Origin: Paracoccaceae bacterium Fryx2 | Lineage (GTDB): Bacteria; Pseudomonadota; Alphaproteobacteria; Rhodobacterales; Rhodobacteraceae | Assembly: GCA_032334235.1 (NCBI GenBank) | Contig: JAVSGI010000005.1 | Coordinates: 1,860,001 to 1,924,000, forward strand | DNA length: 64,000 nucleotides | Direction: 5' to 3' | Shown: positions 35,597-44,770 of the stretch, piece after piece | How positions within the stretch are numbered: the first letter of the stretch is position 1 | Layout of the letters: every line of letters starts with the position of its first letter | Position numbers and translations under genes: made by a program | The notes under the pieces: generated by a model | Database searches by the model: none | Told to the model about the DNA's origin: nothing | What the model saw: the letters and a program-made list of their open reading frames with translations, nothing else

Positions 35597-37282
35597 TCAG
35601 ACCTTGTCGCCGCCTTTCAGCGCCGCGCCAAGGATGTCGCCCAGGCTCGCACCCGAATCGGAGGAGCCATACTGTTCGACAGCTTCCTTCTCTTCCGCGA
35701 TCTCGCGCGCCTTGATCGACAGGCCCAGACGGCGGGTCTTGCTGTCGACGTTGGTCACGCGGGCATCGACCTTGTCACCGACCTGGAAACGCTCGGGGCG
35801 CTGGTCGGCACGGTCGCGGCTGAGATCGGAACGGCGGATGAACGACTTCATGCCGTTGTAGTCGACCTCGATCCCGCCTTCTTCGATGGCGGTCACGTTG
35901 CAGGTGATCACCGAACCGCGCTTCACGCCATCGACCGCATCCGAGAAGGTGTCGTCGCCCAGCGCCTTGACGGAAAGCGAGATCCGCTCTTTCTCGACGT
36001 CGACTTCGGTGACGGCCGCCTTGACGGTGTCGCCCTTGCGGTAGTTCGCAATGGCTTCCTCGCCGCGCTGGTCCCACGACAGGTCGGACAGGTGAACCAT
36101 GCCGTCGATGTCGTTGTCGAGGCCGACGAACAGACCGAATTCGGTAATGTTCTTGACTTCGCCCTCGATAGACGAGCCGACCGGGTGGTTCTCGGCAAAC
36201 ACTTCCCACGGGTTGCGCATGGTCTGTTTCAGACCCAGCGACACGCGGCGCTTGGCAGAATCGATTTCCAGCACCATGACATCCACTTCCTGCGAGGTGG
36301 AGACGATCTTGCCGGGATGGACGTTCTTCTTGGTCCAGGACATTTCCGAAACGTGAACCAGGCCTTCGACGCCCGCTTCCAGTTCGACGAATGCGCCGTA
36401 ATCGGTGATGTTGGTCACGCGGCCCTTGTGGACCGACTGCAGCGGATAGGCCTTCTCGACCGCATCCCACGGGTCGGATTGCAGCTGCTTCATGCCGAGG
36501 CTGATGCGGTGCGTGTCCTTGTTGATCTTGATGACCTGAACCTTGACGGTCTCGCCGATCGCCAGGATCTCCGACGGATGGTTGACGCGGCGCCAGGCCA
36601 TGTCGGTGACGTGCAGCAGGCCGTCCACACCGCCGAGGTCGACGAAGGCACCGTATTCGGTGATGTTCTTCACCACGCCGTCGATCGACTGGCCTTCGGT
36701 CAGGTTGCCGATCACTTCGGCGCGCTGCTCGGCCCGGCTTTCCTCGAGGATCGCACGGCGCGACACCACGATGTTGCCGCGACGACGGTCCATCTTCAGA
36801 ATCTGGAACGGCTGCTTCATGCCCATCAGGGGGCCCGCATCGCGCACCGGGCGCACGTCAACCTGGCTGCCCGGCAGGAAGGCCACGGCACCGCCCAGAT
36901 CGACGGTAAAGCCGCCCTTGACGCGCCCGAAGATCGCGCCTTCGACGCGGGTCTCGTTGGCATAGGCCTTTTCAAGGCGGTCCCACGCTTCTTCGCGTTT
37001 CGCCTTGTCGCGGCTGATCTGCGCTTCACCGCGCGCATTCTCGACGCGGTCAAGGTAGACTTCCACCTCGTCGCCGACATTGATGTCGACAGCCCCGCTC
37101 AGATCGGCAAATTCCTTAAGATCGACCCGGCCTTCCATCTTGTAGCCGACGTCGATGATGGCCTGACCCGCCTCGATGGCGATGACCCGGCCTTTGACAA
37201 CAGACCCCTCCTGGGGGGTGTCAATTTCAAGGCTCTCGCTCAGGAGAGCTTCGAATTCTTCCATGGAAGCTTTAGCGCACAT
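35597..37282 (-). CDS. rpsA: 30S ribosomal protein bS1
   Basis: Encodes 561 residues, the usual six-S1-domain form. The start MCAKASMEEFEALLSESLEI is the Rhodobacteraceae N terminus and has AAGGATCAG upstream; the inner ATG before EEFEAL lacks a ribosome site. S1 repeats are recognised by GRVIAIEAGQAIIDVGYK, GVVKNITEYGAFVDLGG, GRVTNITDYGAFVELEAG and GEVKNITEFGLFVGLDN. It delivers mRNA to the 30S subunit. It is preceded by cmk and followed by a strong terminator. Confidence 0.97.
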   Translation of the reverse strand: MCAKASMEEFEALLSESLEIDTPQEGSVVKGRVIAIEAGQAIIDVGYKMEGRVDLKEFADLSGAVDINVGDEVEVYLDRVENARGEAQISRDKAKREEAWDRLEKAYANETRVEGAIFGRVKGGFTVDLGGAVAFLPGSQVDVRPVRDAGPLMGMKQPFQILKMDRRRGNIVVSRRAILEESRAEQRAEVIGNLTEGQSIDGVVKNITEYGAFVDLGGVDGLLHVTDMAWRRVNHPSEILAIGETVKVQVIKINKDTHRISLGMKQLQSDPWDAVEKAYPLQSVHKGRVTNITDYGAFVELEAGVEGLVHVSEMSWTKKNVHPGKIVSTSQEVDVMVLEIDSAKRRVSLGLKQTMRNPWEVFAENHPVGSSIEGEVKNITEFGLFVGLDNDIDGMVHLSDLSWDQRGEEAIANYRKGDTVKAAVTEVDVEKERISLSVKALGDDTFSDAVDGVKRGSVITCNVTAIEEGGIEVDYNGMKSFIRRSDLSRDRADQRPERFQVGDKVDARVTNVDSKTRRLGLSIKAREIAEEKEAVEQYGSSDSGASLGDILGAALKGGDKV

Positions 37283-37358
37283 GCAGTTCTGATCCTTTTT
37301 GCGTGTTTTCACTGGCCTTGCGGTTGGCTCCGCCGGTCTTTGGTTGGTGTCTTTCGGG

Positions 37359-37386
37359 CGCGACCCGGATAACAACAAGGGTCGCG
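37359..37386 (-). terminator. Possible attenuator hairpin between cmk and rpsA
   Basis: Perfect 8-bp arms (CGCGACCC / GGGTCGCG) flank a 12-base loop 2 bases after the cmk stop. There is no T run, so it is more likely a pause or processing signal than a full terminator. Confidence 0.35.
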
Positions 37387-37388
37387 GA

Positions 37389-38009
37389 TTACTCCCGACC
37401 CTGTGCCTGCCGCGTTTCTATGGCCCTGATCGCCTTGTTGACTGCGGCGTCTATAGTCAGTTCCGTCGTGTCAAGCAAGAGTGCATCGTCCGCCGGGCGC
37501 AAGGGCGCCGTGGCCCGCTCACTGTCGCGCCGGTCGCGTTCGGTCAGTTGTGCCAGCACGTCGGCTTCCAGAATCGCCGGGTCCTTGCCGACGAGTTCCA
37601 GCCAGCGCCGGTGCGCGCGCACCGCATCGCTGGCGGTGACGTACAACTTCACCTCGGCCGCGGGGCAGATGACCGTGCCGATGTCGCGCCCGTCCAGCAC
37701 CGCGCCGCCTTCGCAGCGGGCAAAACCCTGCTGAAAGGTGATCAGCGCCGCGCGCACCTTGGGCAGCGCCGCCACTTTCGAGGCCATCTGCCCCACCTTG
37801 GCGGTGCGCAACCCGTCGCGCTCCAGGTCATGCGGGCTCAGCGCCCTGGCCGCAGCCGCCGGCTCCATCCCGTCGATCACCTTGCGCGCCACCGCACGAT
37901 AGAGAAGCCCGGTGTCCAGAAAGGCAAAGCCGAAATGCTCCGCCACGGCCTTGGCGATGGTGCCCTTGCCCGCCGCCGCCGGCCCGTCGATCGCCACCGT
38001 GAACCGCAT
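37389..38009 (-). CDS. cmk: Cytidylate kinase
   Basis: Encodes 206 residues from the ATG at 38009. The P-loop is [20 protein letters not shown], followed by [12 protein letters not shown] and the CMP-binding [19 protein letters not shown]. The lid region has [17 protein letters not shown]. It phosphorylates CMP and dCMP. It lies between aroA and rpsA, the widespread order, and is separated from aroA by a copy of the intergenic repeat. Confidence 0.96.
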   Translation of the reverse strand: MRFTVAIDGPAAAGKGTIAKAVAEHFGFAFLDTGLLYRAVARKVIDGMEPAAAARALSPHDLERDGLRTAKVGQMASKVAALPKVRAALITFQQGFARCEGGAVLDGRDIGTVICPAAEVKLYVTASDAVRAHRRWLELVGKDPAILEADVLAQLTERDRRDSERATAPLRPADDALLLDTTELTIDAAVNKAIRAIETRQAQGRE

Positions 38010-38028
38010 TTCTCTGCCCTGCACTTTC

Positions 38029-38057
38029 TTCTGTTTCAAAATATCCCCGCCGGAGGC
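38029..38057 (-). repeat. Dispersed intergenic repeat, copy 5 (short form)
   Basis: On the minus strand GCCTCCGGCGGGGATATTTT is followed by GAAACA; the GGGCAAGAT part is shortened. It lies between the aroA stop and the cmk start. Confidence 0.7.
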
Positions 38058-38068
38058 TCACGCCCGCG

Positions 38069-39418
38069 TCACAGATCGCTCCGGCCCAAGGTCGCACCCA
38101 GCCCGGTCATCAGCCCCCCGAACATCGGGAACGACGTGGCGATGGGGGATGCATCATCCACCGTCACCGCCGCTTTCGACGCCATGCCCATCACGAGGAA
38201 ACTCATCGCGATCCGGTGATCCAGATGCACCGCACAGGTTGCACCGCCCGGCACTCCGCCCGCCCCCATGCCATGCACGATCAGCGTATCCTCGTCCTCC
38301 TCGACGCGCACGCCGCAAGCCTCGAGCCCCCGCGCCATCGCGTCGATCCGGTCGCTTTCCTTGACGCGCAACTCCCTGATGCCGCGCATCACCGTTCGGC
38401 CCTCGGCAAAGGCCGCCACAACCGCCAGCACCGGGTATTCGTCGATCATCGAGGGTGCCCGCGCGGGCGGCACTTCGACACCCTTCAGGTCGGAAAACCG
38501 CACCCGCAGGTCGGCCACCGGCTCGCCGCCCTCGCTGCGCGGGTGCTCGAAGGCAATGTCGGCCCCCATCTCGACCAATGTCAGAAAAAGCCCGTTCCGC
38601 GTCAGGTTCTGGCTGACACCGGGCACGAAAATGTCCGATCCTTCCACGATCAGCGCAGCGCAGACCGGAAAAGCCGCGGAACTCGGGTCGCGCGGCACGG
38701 CCACGTCCTGCGGTTTCAGCTCCGGCTGGCCGGTCAGGGTGATGACTCGTCCCTCCGGTCCATCCTCGACCGTCAGCGCCGCACCGAAGCCGAGCAGCAT
38801 CCGCTCGCTGTGATCCCGCGTCGGTTCGCGCTCGATCACCACGGTCTGCCCCGGCGCGTTCAGCCCCGCCAGCAGCACCGCCGATTTCACCTGCGCCGAG
38901 GGCACCGGCGTGGCATAGCGCACCGGCACCGGCTGTGCCGCCCCCACCAACGTCATCGGCAGCCGCCCGCCCTGCCGCCCGTAGGCCCGCGCGCCAAACA
39001 GCGCCAGCGGCTCGGTCACCCGCCCCATCGGGCGCTTGCGCAAGGATGCGTCGCCGGTGAAGGTCGCTGTCATCGCATGGGTCGCCATGCAGCCCATGAT
39101 CAGCCGCACCCCGGTGCCGGAGTTGCCGCAGTCGATCACGTCGGCCGGTTCGGAAAACCCGCCGACCCCGACCCCGTGCACCGACCATGCCCCGGCCCCG
39201 TGCCGCACCACCTCGGCCCCGAACGCCTGCATCGCCTTCGCGGTATCCAGCACATCCTGGCCTTCCAGCAGGCCGGTGATCCGGGTTTCCCCCACCGCCA
39301 TCGCGCCGAAGATCAACGCGCGGTGGCTGATCGACTTGTCGCCCGGCACCTCTGCCCGCCCCGTCAGGGGGCCGGACCGGGTTGCGGTCATCGGTTGCGC
39401 TGCGCCATGGGTTGACAT
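38069..39418 (-). CDS. aroA: 3-phosphoshikimate 1-carboxyvinyltransferase (EPSP synthase)
   Basis: Encodes 449 residues from the ATG at 39418, with AGAAGGA upstream. The [17 protein letters not shown] and [17 protein letters not shown] motifs fit the class II (CP4-like) branch common in Rhizobiales and Rhodobacterales. It has [14 protein letters not shown] at the PEP site and [15 protein letters not shown] near the C terminus. It makes EPSP in the shikimate pathway. At the position where CP4 has Ala in NAATG this protein has Gly, the ancestral state. Confidence 0.96.
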   Translation of the reverse strand: MSTHGAAQPMTATRSGPLTGRAEVPGDKSISHRALIFGAMAVGETRITGLLEGQDVLDTAKAMQAFGAEVVRHGAGAWSVHGVGVGGFSEPADVIDCGNSGTGVRLIMGCMATHAMTATFTGDASLRKRPMGRVTEPLALFGARAYGRQGGRLPMTLVGAAQPVPVRYATPVPSAQVKSAVLLAGLNAPGQTVVIEREPTRDHSERMLLGFGAALTVEDGPEGRVITLTGQPELKPQDVAVPRDPSSAAFPVCAALIVEGSDIFVPGVSQNLTRNGLFLTLVEMGADIAFEHPRSEGGEPVADLRVRFSDLKGVEVPPARAPSMIDEYPVLAVVAAFAEGRTVMRGIRELRVKESDRIDAMARGLEACGVRVEEDEDTLIVHGMGAGGVPGGATCAVHLDHRIAMSFLVMGMASKAAVTVDDASPIATSFPMFGGLMTGLGATLGRSDL

Positions 39419-39506
39419 TGAACGTCCTTCTGAGGGTGCGCGGGCAGGCTTACCCAAACCGCGCCGCCCGGTCCAGCGCCATTCGGGCAAGACCCGGCCC
39501 GCCCCG

Positions 39507-39541
39507 TTTCATCTTGGCCCAAATATCCCCGCCGGAGGCTC
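39507..39541 (-). repeat. Dispersed intergenic repeat, copy 6 (short form)
   Basis: On the minus strand GCCTCCGGCGGGGATATTTG is followed by GGCCAAGATGAAAC, close to the consensus. It is 8 bases from the trmB stop, between trmB and aroA. Confidence 0.8.
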
Positions 39542-39548
39542 CCGCCCC

Positions 39549-40265
39549 TCAGCCCATCCGACGGAAGGTCAGATAGGCCGGCGGGCGCCCCTCGCGCAGC
39601 GCCTTCTGTTCATAGCGGGTGGAAATCCAGTCGTCCCATGGCGTCGGCCTGTGGGCCAGCAGCGTGAACCCGGCCCGCGGCACCTCGGCCAGCGCCTGGC
39701 GAACGTAGTCGGGAATGTCGGTGGCAATGCGGAACTCTGCCCCCGGCACCAGCACCCGCGCCAGGTCGCGCAGGTGATCCTGCGTCACGAAGCGGCGGCG
39801 GTGGTGACGGCGCTTGGGCCAGGGGTCGGGGTAGTTGAGAAAGGCTTTCGCGATGCTGCCCGGTTCCAGCACGTCAAAGAGGTCGCGCACATCGCCGGGA
39901 TGCACCGCCAGATTGCCCGCCCCCGAGGCGCGGATCTTGCCCAGCAGCATCGCCACGCCGTTGATGTAGGGCTCGCAGCCGATGATCCCGATATCGGGAT
40001 GGCGCGCCGCCATGTGGACCATATGCTCGCCACCGCCAAAGCCGATCTCCAGCCAGACGGGGCGCGCGTCACCGAAGATCGCGGCCAGATCCAGCGGGTG
40101 GCGTTCCGGGTTCTCGGCAGGTGTCACGCCCTGTGGGCGCAGCGAATCCATATCCTCGGACAGATAGGTCTTCTGGCTGCTGCGCAGGGTGTGGCCGAAG
40201 CGGCGACCATAGAAGTTCCGCCATTCCGCGGGCGCGGGCGGGTCGGTCTGGTTGTCGTCGGTCAT
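39549..40265 (-). CDS. trmB: tRNA (guanine-N7-)-methyltransferase
   Basis: Encodes 238 residues. The N terminus RNFYGRRFGHTLRSSQ is the RNA-contacting region. The SAM site is VWLEIGFGGGEHMVHMAARH, followed by CEPYINGVAMLL and FLNYPDPWPKRRHHRRRFV, the TrmB signature PDPWPKxRHxKRR. It makes m7G46 in tRNA. It lies downstream of metK, its SAM supplier, on the same strand. Confidence 0.97.
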   Translation of the reverse strand: MTDDNQTDPPAPAEWRNFYGRRFGHTLRSSQKTYLSEDMDSLRPQGVTPAENPERHPLDLAAIFGDARPVWLEIGFGGGEHMVHMAARHPDIGIIGCEPYINGVAMLLGKIRASGAGNLAVHPGDVRDLFDVLEPGSIAKAFLNYPDPWPKRRHHRRRFVTQDHLRDLARVLVPGAEFRIATDIPDYVRQALAEVPRAGFTLLAHRPTPWDDWISTRYEQKALREGRPPAYLTFRRMG

Positions 40266-40336
40266 GGCAAGCCCCGCATCAGGATCGGCGGGAGGTATCG
40301 CCCGGGGGGCGGGGCGTCAAGCCACGCAGAAGGAAG

Positions 40337-40371
40337 GCGCCTCCGGCGGGGATATTTGGGCAAAGATGAAT
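40337..40371 (+). repeat. Dispersed intergenic repeat, copy 7 (short form)
   Basis: CGCCTCCGGCGGGGATATTT is followed by GGGCAAAGATGAATT. It lies between the metK terminator and trmB. Confidence 0.8.
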
Positions 40372-40382
40372 TGGCACTCAGC

Positions 40383-40410
40383 AAGAAGCCCCGGCGAGCG
40401 GCCGGGGCTT
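40383..40410 (-). terminator. Rho-independent terminator of metK
   Basis: A 9-bp GC-rich stem (AGCCCCGGC / GCCGGGGCT, loop of 5) is followed on the minus strand by TCTTGC. It is 27 bases after the metK stop. Confidence 0.65.
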
Positions 40411-40436
40411 TGCAGGGTTGCAGCGGCGGGGCCGGG

Positions 40437-41603
40437 TCAGACGGCCTTTTTCAGCGCCTCGGTCAGGTCGGTCTTTTCCCAGCTGAAGCCGCCGTCGGCA
40501 TCGGGCGCGCGGCCGAAGTGGCCGTAGGCCGAAGTGCGGGCGTAGATCGGGCGGTTCAGACCCAGATGGGTGCGGATGCCGCGCGGGGTGAGGTCCATCA
40601 CCTCGGCCACGGCCTTCTCGATCTGGGTGGCCTCGACCTTCCCCGTGCCGTGGGTATCGACGTAGATCGACAGCGGCCGGGCGACGCCGATCGCATAGCT
40701 GACCTGCAGGGTGCAGCGGTCGGCCAGGCCGGCCGCGACCACGTTCTTGGCAAGGTAGCGCGCGGCATAGGCGGCAGAGCGGTCGACCTTGGTCGGATCC
40801 TTGCCCGAGAACGCGCCGCCGCCGTGCGGGGCGGCCCCGCCGTAGGTGTCGACGATGATCTTGCGCCCGGTCAGGCCCGCGTCGCCATCCGGTCCGCCGA
40901 TCACGAAGGTGCCGGTCGGGTTGACGTGCCATTCGGTGGCATCGGTGATCCAGCCCTCGGGCAGCACTTCACGGATGTAGGGTTCGACGATGTCGCGGAT
41001 ATGCGCCGAGGTCTGCTTCTTGTGCGCGTGCTGGGTGGAAAGCACGATCGAGGTCACCTCGACCGGCTTGCCGTCGACGTAGCGCAGCGACAGTTGCGAC
41101 TTCGCGTCCGGGCGCAGCGATTCTTCCTTGCCCGATTTGCGCACCTCGGCCAGACGGCGCAGGATGGCGTGGGAATACTGGATCGGGGCCGGCATCAGTT
41201 CCGACGTCTCGCGGCAGGCATAGCCGAACATGATGCCCTGATCGCCTGCGCCGTCGCGGTCGACGCCCTGGGCGATGTGGGCCGATTGCTTGTGCAGGTA
41301 ATTGTGGACCTTGAGCGTGTTCCAGTGGAACTTCTTCTGCTCGTAGCCGATGTCACGCACGCAGTCGCGGACGATGCCGTCAACCCGTTTCATGAATTCG
41401 TTCAGCTTGTCGGGGTCCGACAGGCCAACCTCGCCGCCGACGACGACGCGCCCGGTGGTGGCGAAGGTTTCGCAGGCGACGCGGGCGTTGGGTTCCTCGG
41501 TCAGGAAGGCATCGAGGATGGCGTCGGAGACGCGGTCGCAAAGCTTGTCGGGATGGCCTTCCGAAACGGATTCGGAAGTGAAGACGTAGTTGTTGCGTGA
41601 CAT
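40437..41603 (-). CDS. metK: S-adenosylmethionine synthase
   Basis: Encodes 388 residues. The active site motifs are [34 protein letters not shown] and [19 protein letters not shown]. The enzyme makes SAM from methionine and ATP. The start codon lies 7 bases after a SAM/SAH riboswitch-like structure that includes the ribosome site, so translation is probably regulated directly by SAM. It is the first gene of its transcript; lnt upstream is separated by the leader. Confidence 0.98.
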   Translation of the reverse strand: MSRNNYVFTSESVSEGHPDKLCDRVSDAILDAFLTEEPNARVACETFATTGRVVVGGEVGLSDPDKLNEFMKRVDGIVRDCVRDIGYEQKKFHWNTLKVHNYLHKQSAHIAQGVDRDGAGDQGIMFGYACRETSELMPAPIQYSHAILRRLAEVRKSGKEESLRPDAKSQLSLRYVDGKPVEVTSIVLSTQHAHKKQTSAHIRDIVEPYIREVLPEGWITDATEWHVNPTGTFVIGGPDGDAGLTGRKIIVDTYGGAAPHGGGAFSGKDPTKVDRSAAYAARYLAKNVVAAGLADRCTLQVSYAIGVARPLSIYVDTHGTGKVEATQIEKAVAEVMDLTPRGIRTHLGLNRPIYARTSAYGHFGRAPDADGGFSWEKTDLTEALKKAV

Positions 41604-41610
41604 CGGGAAG

Positions 41611-41655
41611 TGCTCCGTTGGGTTACCCCCGTCACGCCAGGAAGCCGTTGTGACG
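41611..41655 (-). promoter_or_regulatory. SAM/SAH riboswitch in the metK leader
   Basis: On the minus strand CGTCACAACGGCTTCCTGGC is followed by GTGACG and, after a short linker, by GGAGCA just before metK. The CGTCAC / GTGACG stem, the ACGGCTTCCTGGC loop and the downstream GGAGCA correspond to the SAM/SAH riboswitch described upstream of metK in Rhodobacterales. The GGAG is the ribosome site and pairs with the loop in the ligand-bound pseudoknot. I recognised it from memory of the published motif. Confidence 0.88.
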
Positions 41656-41671
41656 GTTCGATGCCGCAGGC

Positions 41672-41698
41672 GCTATACCCCTGCCCCCGAGGGGTCAA
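41672..41698 (-). promoter_or_regulatory. Candidate promoter of metK
   Basis: On the minus strand TTGACC and TATAGC are 15 bases apart, about 15 bases upstream of the riboswitch. The spacing is short, so the call is tentative. Confidence 0.4.
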
Positions 41699-43185
41699 GG
41701 GCGCGCAGGGACGCGGCGTATCAGCAGCACGGCGGCGAGACCGGCCAGCAACAGCCACACGGGGATCTGCCCGAGGCGGGAAAAGGGCGTGGCGGGCAGG
41801 GCTGCGGGCAGGGTCGCGTCGAGAAACGCCGCCTCGCCCAGCGGGATCTGCGCGGTGATGCGGCCCTGCGCGTCGATCACCGCCGAGACGCCGGTATTGG
41901 CCACCCGCACCAGCGGCAACCCCTGTTCTATGGCGCGCAGGCGCGCCTGGGCCAGATGCTGATACGGGCCGGTAAGCGTGCCGAACCAGGCGTCATTGGT
42001 GATCTGCAGGATCCAGTCGGGGCGTGACGGCGCGGAGCGGATGTCCTGCGGGAACACCGCCTCGTAGCAGATCAGCGGCAGGATGGTGCCCAGCCCCGGG
42101 CCAAGATCGAGCACCGCCGCGCCGACCCCCGCCGAATAGCCGTTGCCTTCCTGCGCCGCAAAGGCCCGGAGCCCCAGCAGGTCATAGGCCAGATCGCCGA
42201 ACGGGATGTATTCGCCAAAGGGCACCAGATGGTGCTTGTCGTAAAGCCCGGTCACCAGCCCGCCGGGCCCCACCACCGCCATGCTGTTGAAACCGCGCCA
42301 GCCGTCGGTGCGCTGGATGCCCACCACCACCGGGCGGTCGGCGGCGGCAATCGAAATCGCCGCCAGCGCGCCGGGCGCGTTTTCCAGCAGGTAGGGCACA
42401 GCGGTTTCGGGCCAGATCGTGAGATCGGGGCGCGGCAGGGCGGCTGTGTAGGCCAACTGGCGCTCGAAGTACACGCGGGCGCGGTCGGCATCCCATTTCA
42501 GGTGCTGTTCGGCGTTGGGCTGCACCAGCCGCAGGGTGACGGATGCTGCCGAGGGGCCGGGCGCGTCAAGATGCCACAGGCCGTAACACGTCGCCGCCGC
42601 CACCAGCACCGCCCCCGCGCCAAGGCCGCTCGGACCCAGCGCCACCGGCAGGGCGGCGGCCAGCGTGGTCAGCAGCGTCAGCCCGTCGGGGCCGGCCAGG
42701 GCCGCAACCTGCGCCACCGGCGTGCCGATCCAGACATGGCCGATCAGTGCCCAGGGAAAGCCGGTGAACAGCGTGCCGCGCAGCATCTCGGCCGTGGTCA
42801 GGGTCAGGGCCACCGCCAGCGCGCGCCCCCCGAACGGGCGCAGATGCGCCAGCGCGGCAGCGGCGGCCCAGAACAGGCCAAGCCCGAAGGCCAGCAGCAC
42901 CACCGCGAAGGGGGCCATCCAGCCGTGGCGGGCCACGTCGATCAGGAAAGGCTCGATGATCCAGTTCAGGGCGGCGGCGAAATACCCTGCCCCGGCGAAC
43001 AGGCCCAGCCGGAAGGCCGGGCGCGGGCCGGTCGCCATGGTGATCAGCCAGATCACCGCCGACAGCGCGGGCAGCGTCAGCCACCACGCCTCCAGCGGCG
43101 CCTGCCCCGCCGCCATCACGGCCCCGAGGCCGAAAGCCGCCCCGGTTCGCACCGGGCCGGACCAGCGCCGGGGAGAGGCAATCAC
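41695..43185 (-). CDS. lnt: Apolipoprotein N-acyltransferase
   Basis: Encodes 496 residues. The N-terminal half has about six membrane helices. The periplasmic nitrilase-like domain carries the catalytic triad: Glu in TIWPETAVPYLL, Lys in LYDKHHLVPFGEYIPFG and Cys in LPLICYEAVFP. A last helix (VWLLLAGLAAVLLI) ends the protein. It adds the third acyl chain to lipoproteins in the inner membrane. Its start overlaps the corC stop by 4 bases. Confidence 0.95.
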   Translation of the reverse strand: MIASPRRWSGPVRTGAAFGLGAVMAAGQAPLEAWWLTLPALSAVIWLITMATGPRPAFRLGLFAGAGYFAAALNWIIEPFLIDVARHGWMAPFAVVLLAFGLGLFWAAAAALAHLRPFGGRALAVALTLTTAEMLRGTLFTGFPWALIGHVWIGTPVAQVAALAGPDGLTLLTTLAAALPVALGPSGLGAGAVLVAAATCYGLWHLDAPGPSAASVTLRLVQPNAEQHLKWDADRARVYFERQLAYTAALPRPDLTIWPETAVPYLLENAPGALAAISIAAADRPVVVGIQRTDGWRGFNSMAVVGPGGLVTGLYDKHHLVPFGEYIPFGDLAYDLLGLRAFAAQEGNGYSAGVGAAVLDLGPGLGTILPLICYEAVFPQDIRSAPSRPDWILQITNDAWFGTLTGPYQHLAQARLRAIEQGLPLVRVANTGVSAVIDAQGRITAQIPLGEAAFLDATLPAALPATPFSRLGQIPVWLLLAGLAAVLLIRRVPARP

Positions 43186-44225
43186 GTTTCGACGGCTTTC
43201 GCGGCAGGGCTGCCCGCAGCTGGAAGGACAGCATCCGCAAGGGCAGCATCCACCTTGGCGGCATCCGGAAGGGCAGCATCCGGAAGGGCGACATCCGGAA
43301 GGGCGGGCACGGGAACGCGGAGCGCTGTCCGCGATGCCCCCGGCAGGCGCACCCGCAGGCGCTTGATGCGGCGGGGGTCGGCGTCGACCACCTCGAACTC
43401 CACCCCGCTTTCATGCGCCACGACCTCGCCGCGCGCGGGCACCCGGCCGGTGCGCAGGAACACGATGCCGCCGATGGTGTCGATTTCCTCGTCTTCATCC
43501 TCGTTGCGCAGGCGCAGGCCGATGGCCGCCTCGAATTCGTCCAGCGGCGCAGTGGCTTGCGCCAGATAGACCCCCGGCTTTTCCATCAGCCACAGCGCAC
43601 CCTCGGCCTCGTCGTGTTCATCCTCGATCTCGCCGATCACGGTTTCGATCAGGTCTTCGATGGTCACAAGACCATCGACCCCGCCGTATTCGTCGATCAC
43701 CAACGCCATGTGGACCCGGTCACGCTGCATTTTCTGCAGCAGCACCCCGACCGGCATCGACGGCGGGGCATAGAGGATCGGGCGCAGCAGCTTGCGCAGG
43801 GTGAAGCGGCCTGCTGCCTCGCCGTTGAAGCCATGCTGCAAAGCCAGGTCCTTCAGCAGCACCAGACCCTGCGGATGGTCCAGCGTGCCCTTGTAGACCG
43901 GCAGGCGGGAAAAGCCGTGCTCGCGGAACACCTCGACCAGGTCGTCCTTGCCGATATCGACCGGCACCGCGATGATTTCCACCTTGGGAATTGCCACGTC
44001 GTCGACCCGGAGGCGGCGCAGGTTGGCCATGCCGGGCAAGTCCGCGCTGATCTGCTGCGCCGTCCGGACCTGGGGCTGCCCCGCCGGTTCCGGCGCGGCG
44101 TCAGAGGGGCTCAGCGCGCTGAGGATGCGGCCGAAAAAGCCGCGTGGTTCCGTTTCGGAGGCGTCTGCCTCCATCACTTCCTGCGCGCCTTGCGCCGCAG
44201 GAGAGCCGTCCGTGCTACTGCCCAT
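43182..44225 (-). CDS. corC: CorC/HlyC family CBS-domain protein
   Basis: Encodes 347 residues from the ATG at 44225, with AAAAGGACC upstream. Two CBS domains ([17 protein letters not shown] to LVLLKDLAL, then [20 protein letters not shown] to [15 protein letters not shown]) are followed by the CorC_HlyC domain ([31 protein letters not shown]). It has no DUF21 membrane domain, so it is the soluble CorC form. The C terminus is a short Ala/Pro/Asp repeat. Links to magnesium or cobalt efflux are inferred from the family. It is in the phoH-ybeY-corC-lnt order. Confidence 0.92.
   Translation of the reverse strand: MGSSTDGSPAAQGAQEVMEADASETEPRGFFGRILSALSPSDAAPEPAGQPQVRTAQQISADLPGMANLRRLRVDDVAIPKVEIIAVPVDIGKDDLVEVFREHGFSRLPVYKGTLDHPQGLVLLKDLALQHGFNGEAAGRFTLRKLLRPILYAPPSMPVGVLLQKMQRDRVHMALVIDEYGGVDGLVTIEDLIETVIGEIEDEHDEAEGALWLMEKPGVYLAQATAPLDEFEAAIGLRLRNEDEDEEIDTIGGIVFLRTGRVPARGEVVAHESGVEFEVVDADPRRIKRLRVRLPGASRTALRVPVPALPDVALPDAALPDAAKVDAALADAVLPAAGSPAAKAVET
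43230..43304 (-). repeat. 15-bp coding tandem repeat at the corC 3' end
   Basis: Five units of 15 bases (consensus AGCATCCGGAAGGGC on the plus strand) encode alternating LPDAA/ALPDV pentapeptides in the C-terminal tail of CorC. Two units are diverged. Confidence 0.85.
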
Positions 44226-44266
44226 TGGTCCTTTTCCAGAAGTTGCCACCGCAGCGGGTGTCTTTA

Positions 44267-44770
44267 TCAGTATGGATCGGCAACGCCAAGCGACGCAAGT
44301 ATGCGCGTTTCGGTTGTTTCCATCAATTCCGCGTCAAGATCGTCGATGTGGTCGAAGCCCAGCAGATGCAGGATGCCATGCACCACCAGATGCGTCACAT
44401 GGTCTTCAAGCGGCTTGCCCTGCTCGGCGGCCTCGCGGGCGGAGGTGTCGAAGGAAATGGCGATGTCGCCCAATTCCTCGGGATCGTCGGCCGGGCCGGG
44501 GTCGGGCAGCAGCGGCATCGCCCCCGGCGCATCGGCGGCACGGTCTTCCGAAGGCCAGGACAGCACGTTGGTCGGTGTGCCCTTGGCGCGGAAGGCGGCG
44601 TTCAACTCGGCGATGCGGGCATCGTCGCAGCCCATCAGGCACAGGGCAAAGCCCTGTTCCGGCAAGGAAAGCGCGGCAAGGGCTGCCCCTGCCGCGCGGT
44701 CGGCCAACGTGGCAAGGCCAAGGCCTTCCCAGCGCGGGTCTTCGATCACCGTGTCAACCAGAGGCTCCAT
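44267..44770 (-). CDS. ybeY: Endoribonuclease YbeY
   Basis: Encodes about 167 residues. The zinc motif is HGILHLLGFDH near the C terminus, preceded by GDIAISFDTSAREA and THLVV. The preferred start gives [16 protein letters not shown]; ATGs at 44773 and 44782 are alternatives, the last with GAGG upstream, and all overlap the phoH 3' end. YbeY matures 16S rRNA and acts in ribosome quality control. Confidence 0.94.
   Translation of the reverse strand: MEPLVDTVIEDPRWEGLGLATLADRAAGAALAALSLPEQGFALCLMGCDDARIAELNAAFRAKGTPTNVLSWPSEDRAADAPGAMPLLPDPGPADDPEELGDIAISFDTSAREAAEQGKPLEDHVTHLVVHGILHLLGFDHIDDLDAELMETTETRILASLGVADPY

Noticed and set aside
38069-39418. Natural glyphosate tolerance of the class II AroA
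   Set aside because: The residue that gives CP4-type tolerance (Ala in NAATG) is Gly here, so there is no support for it from sequence.
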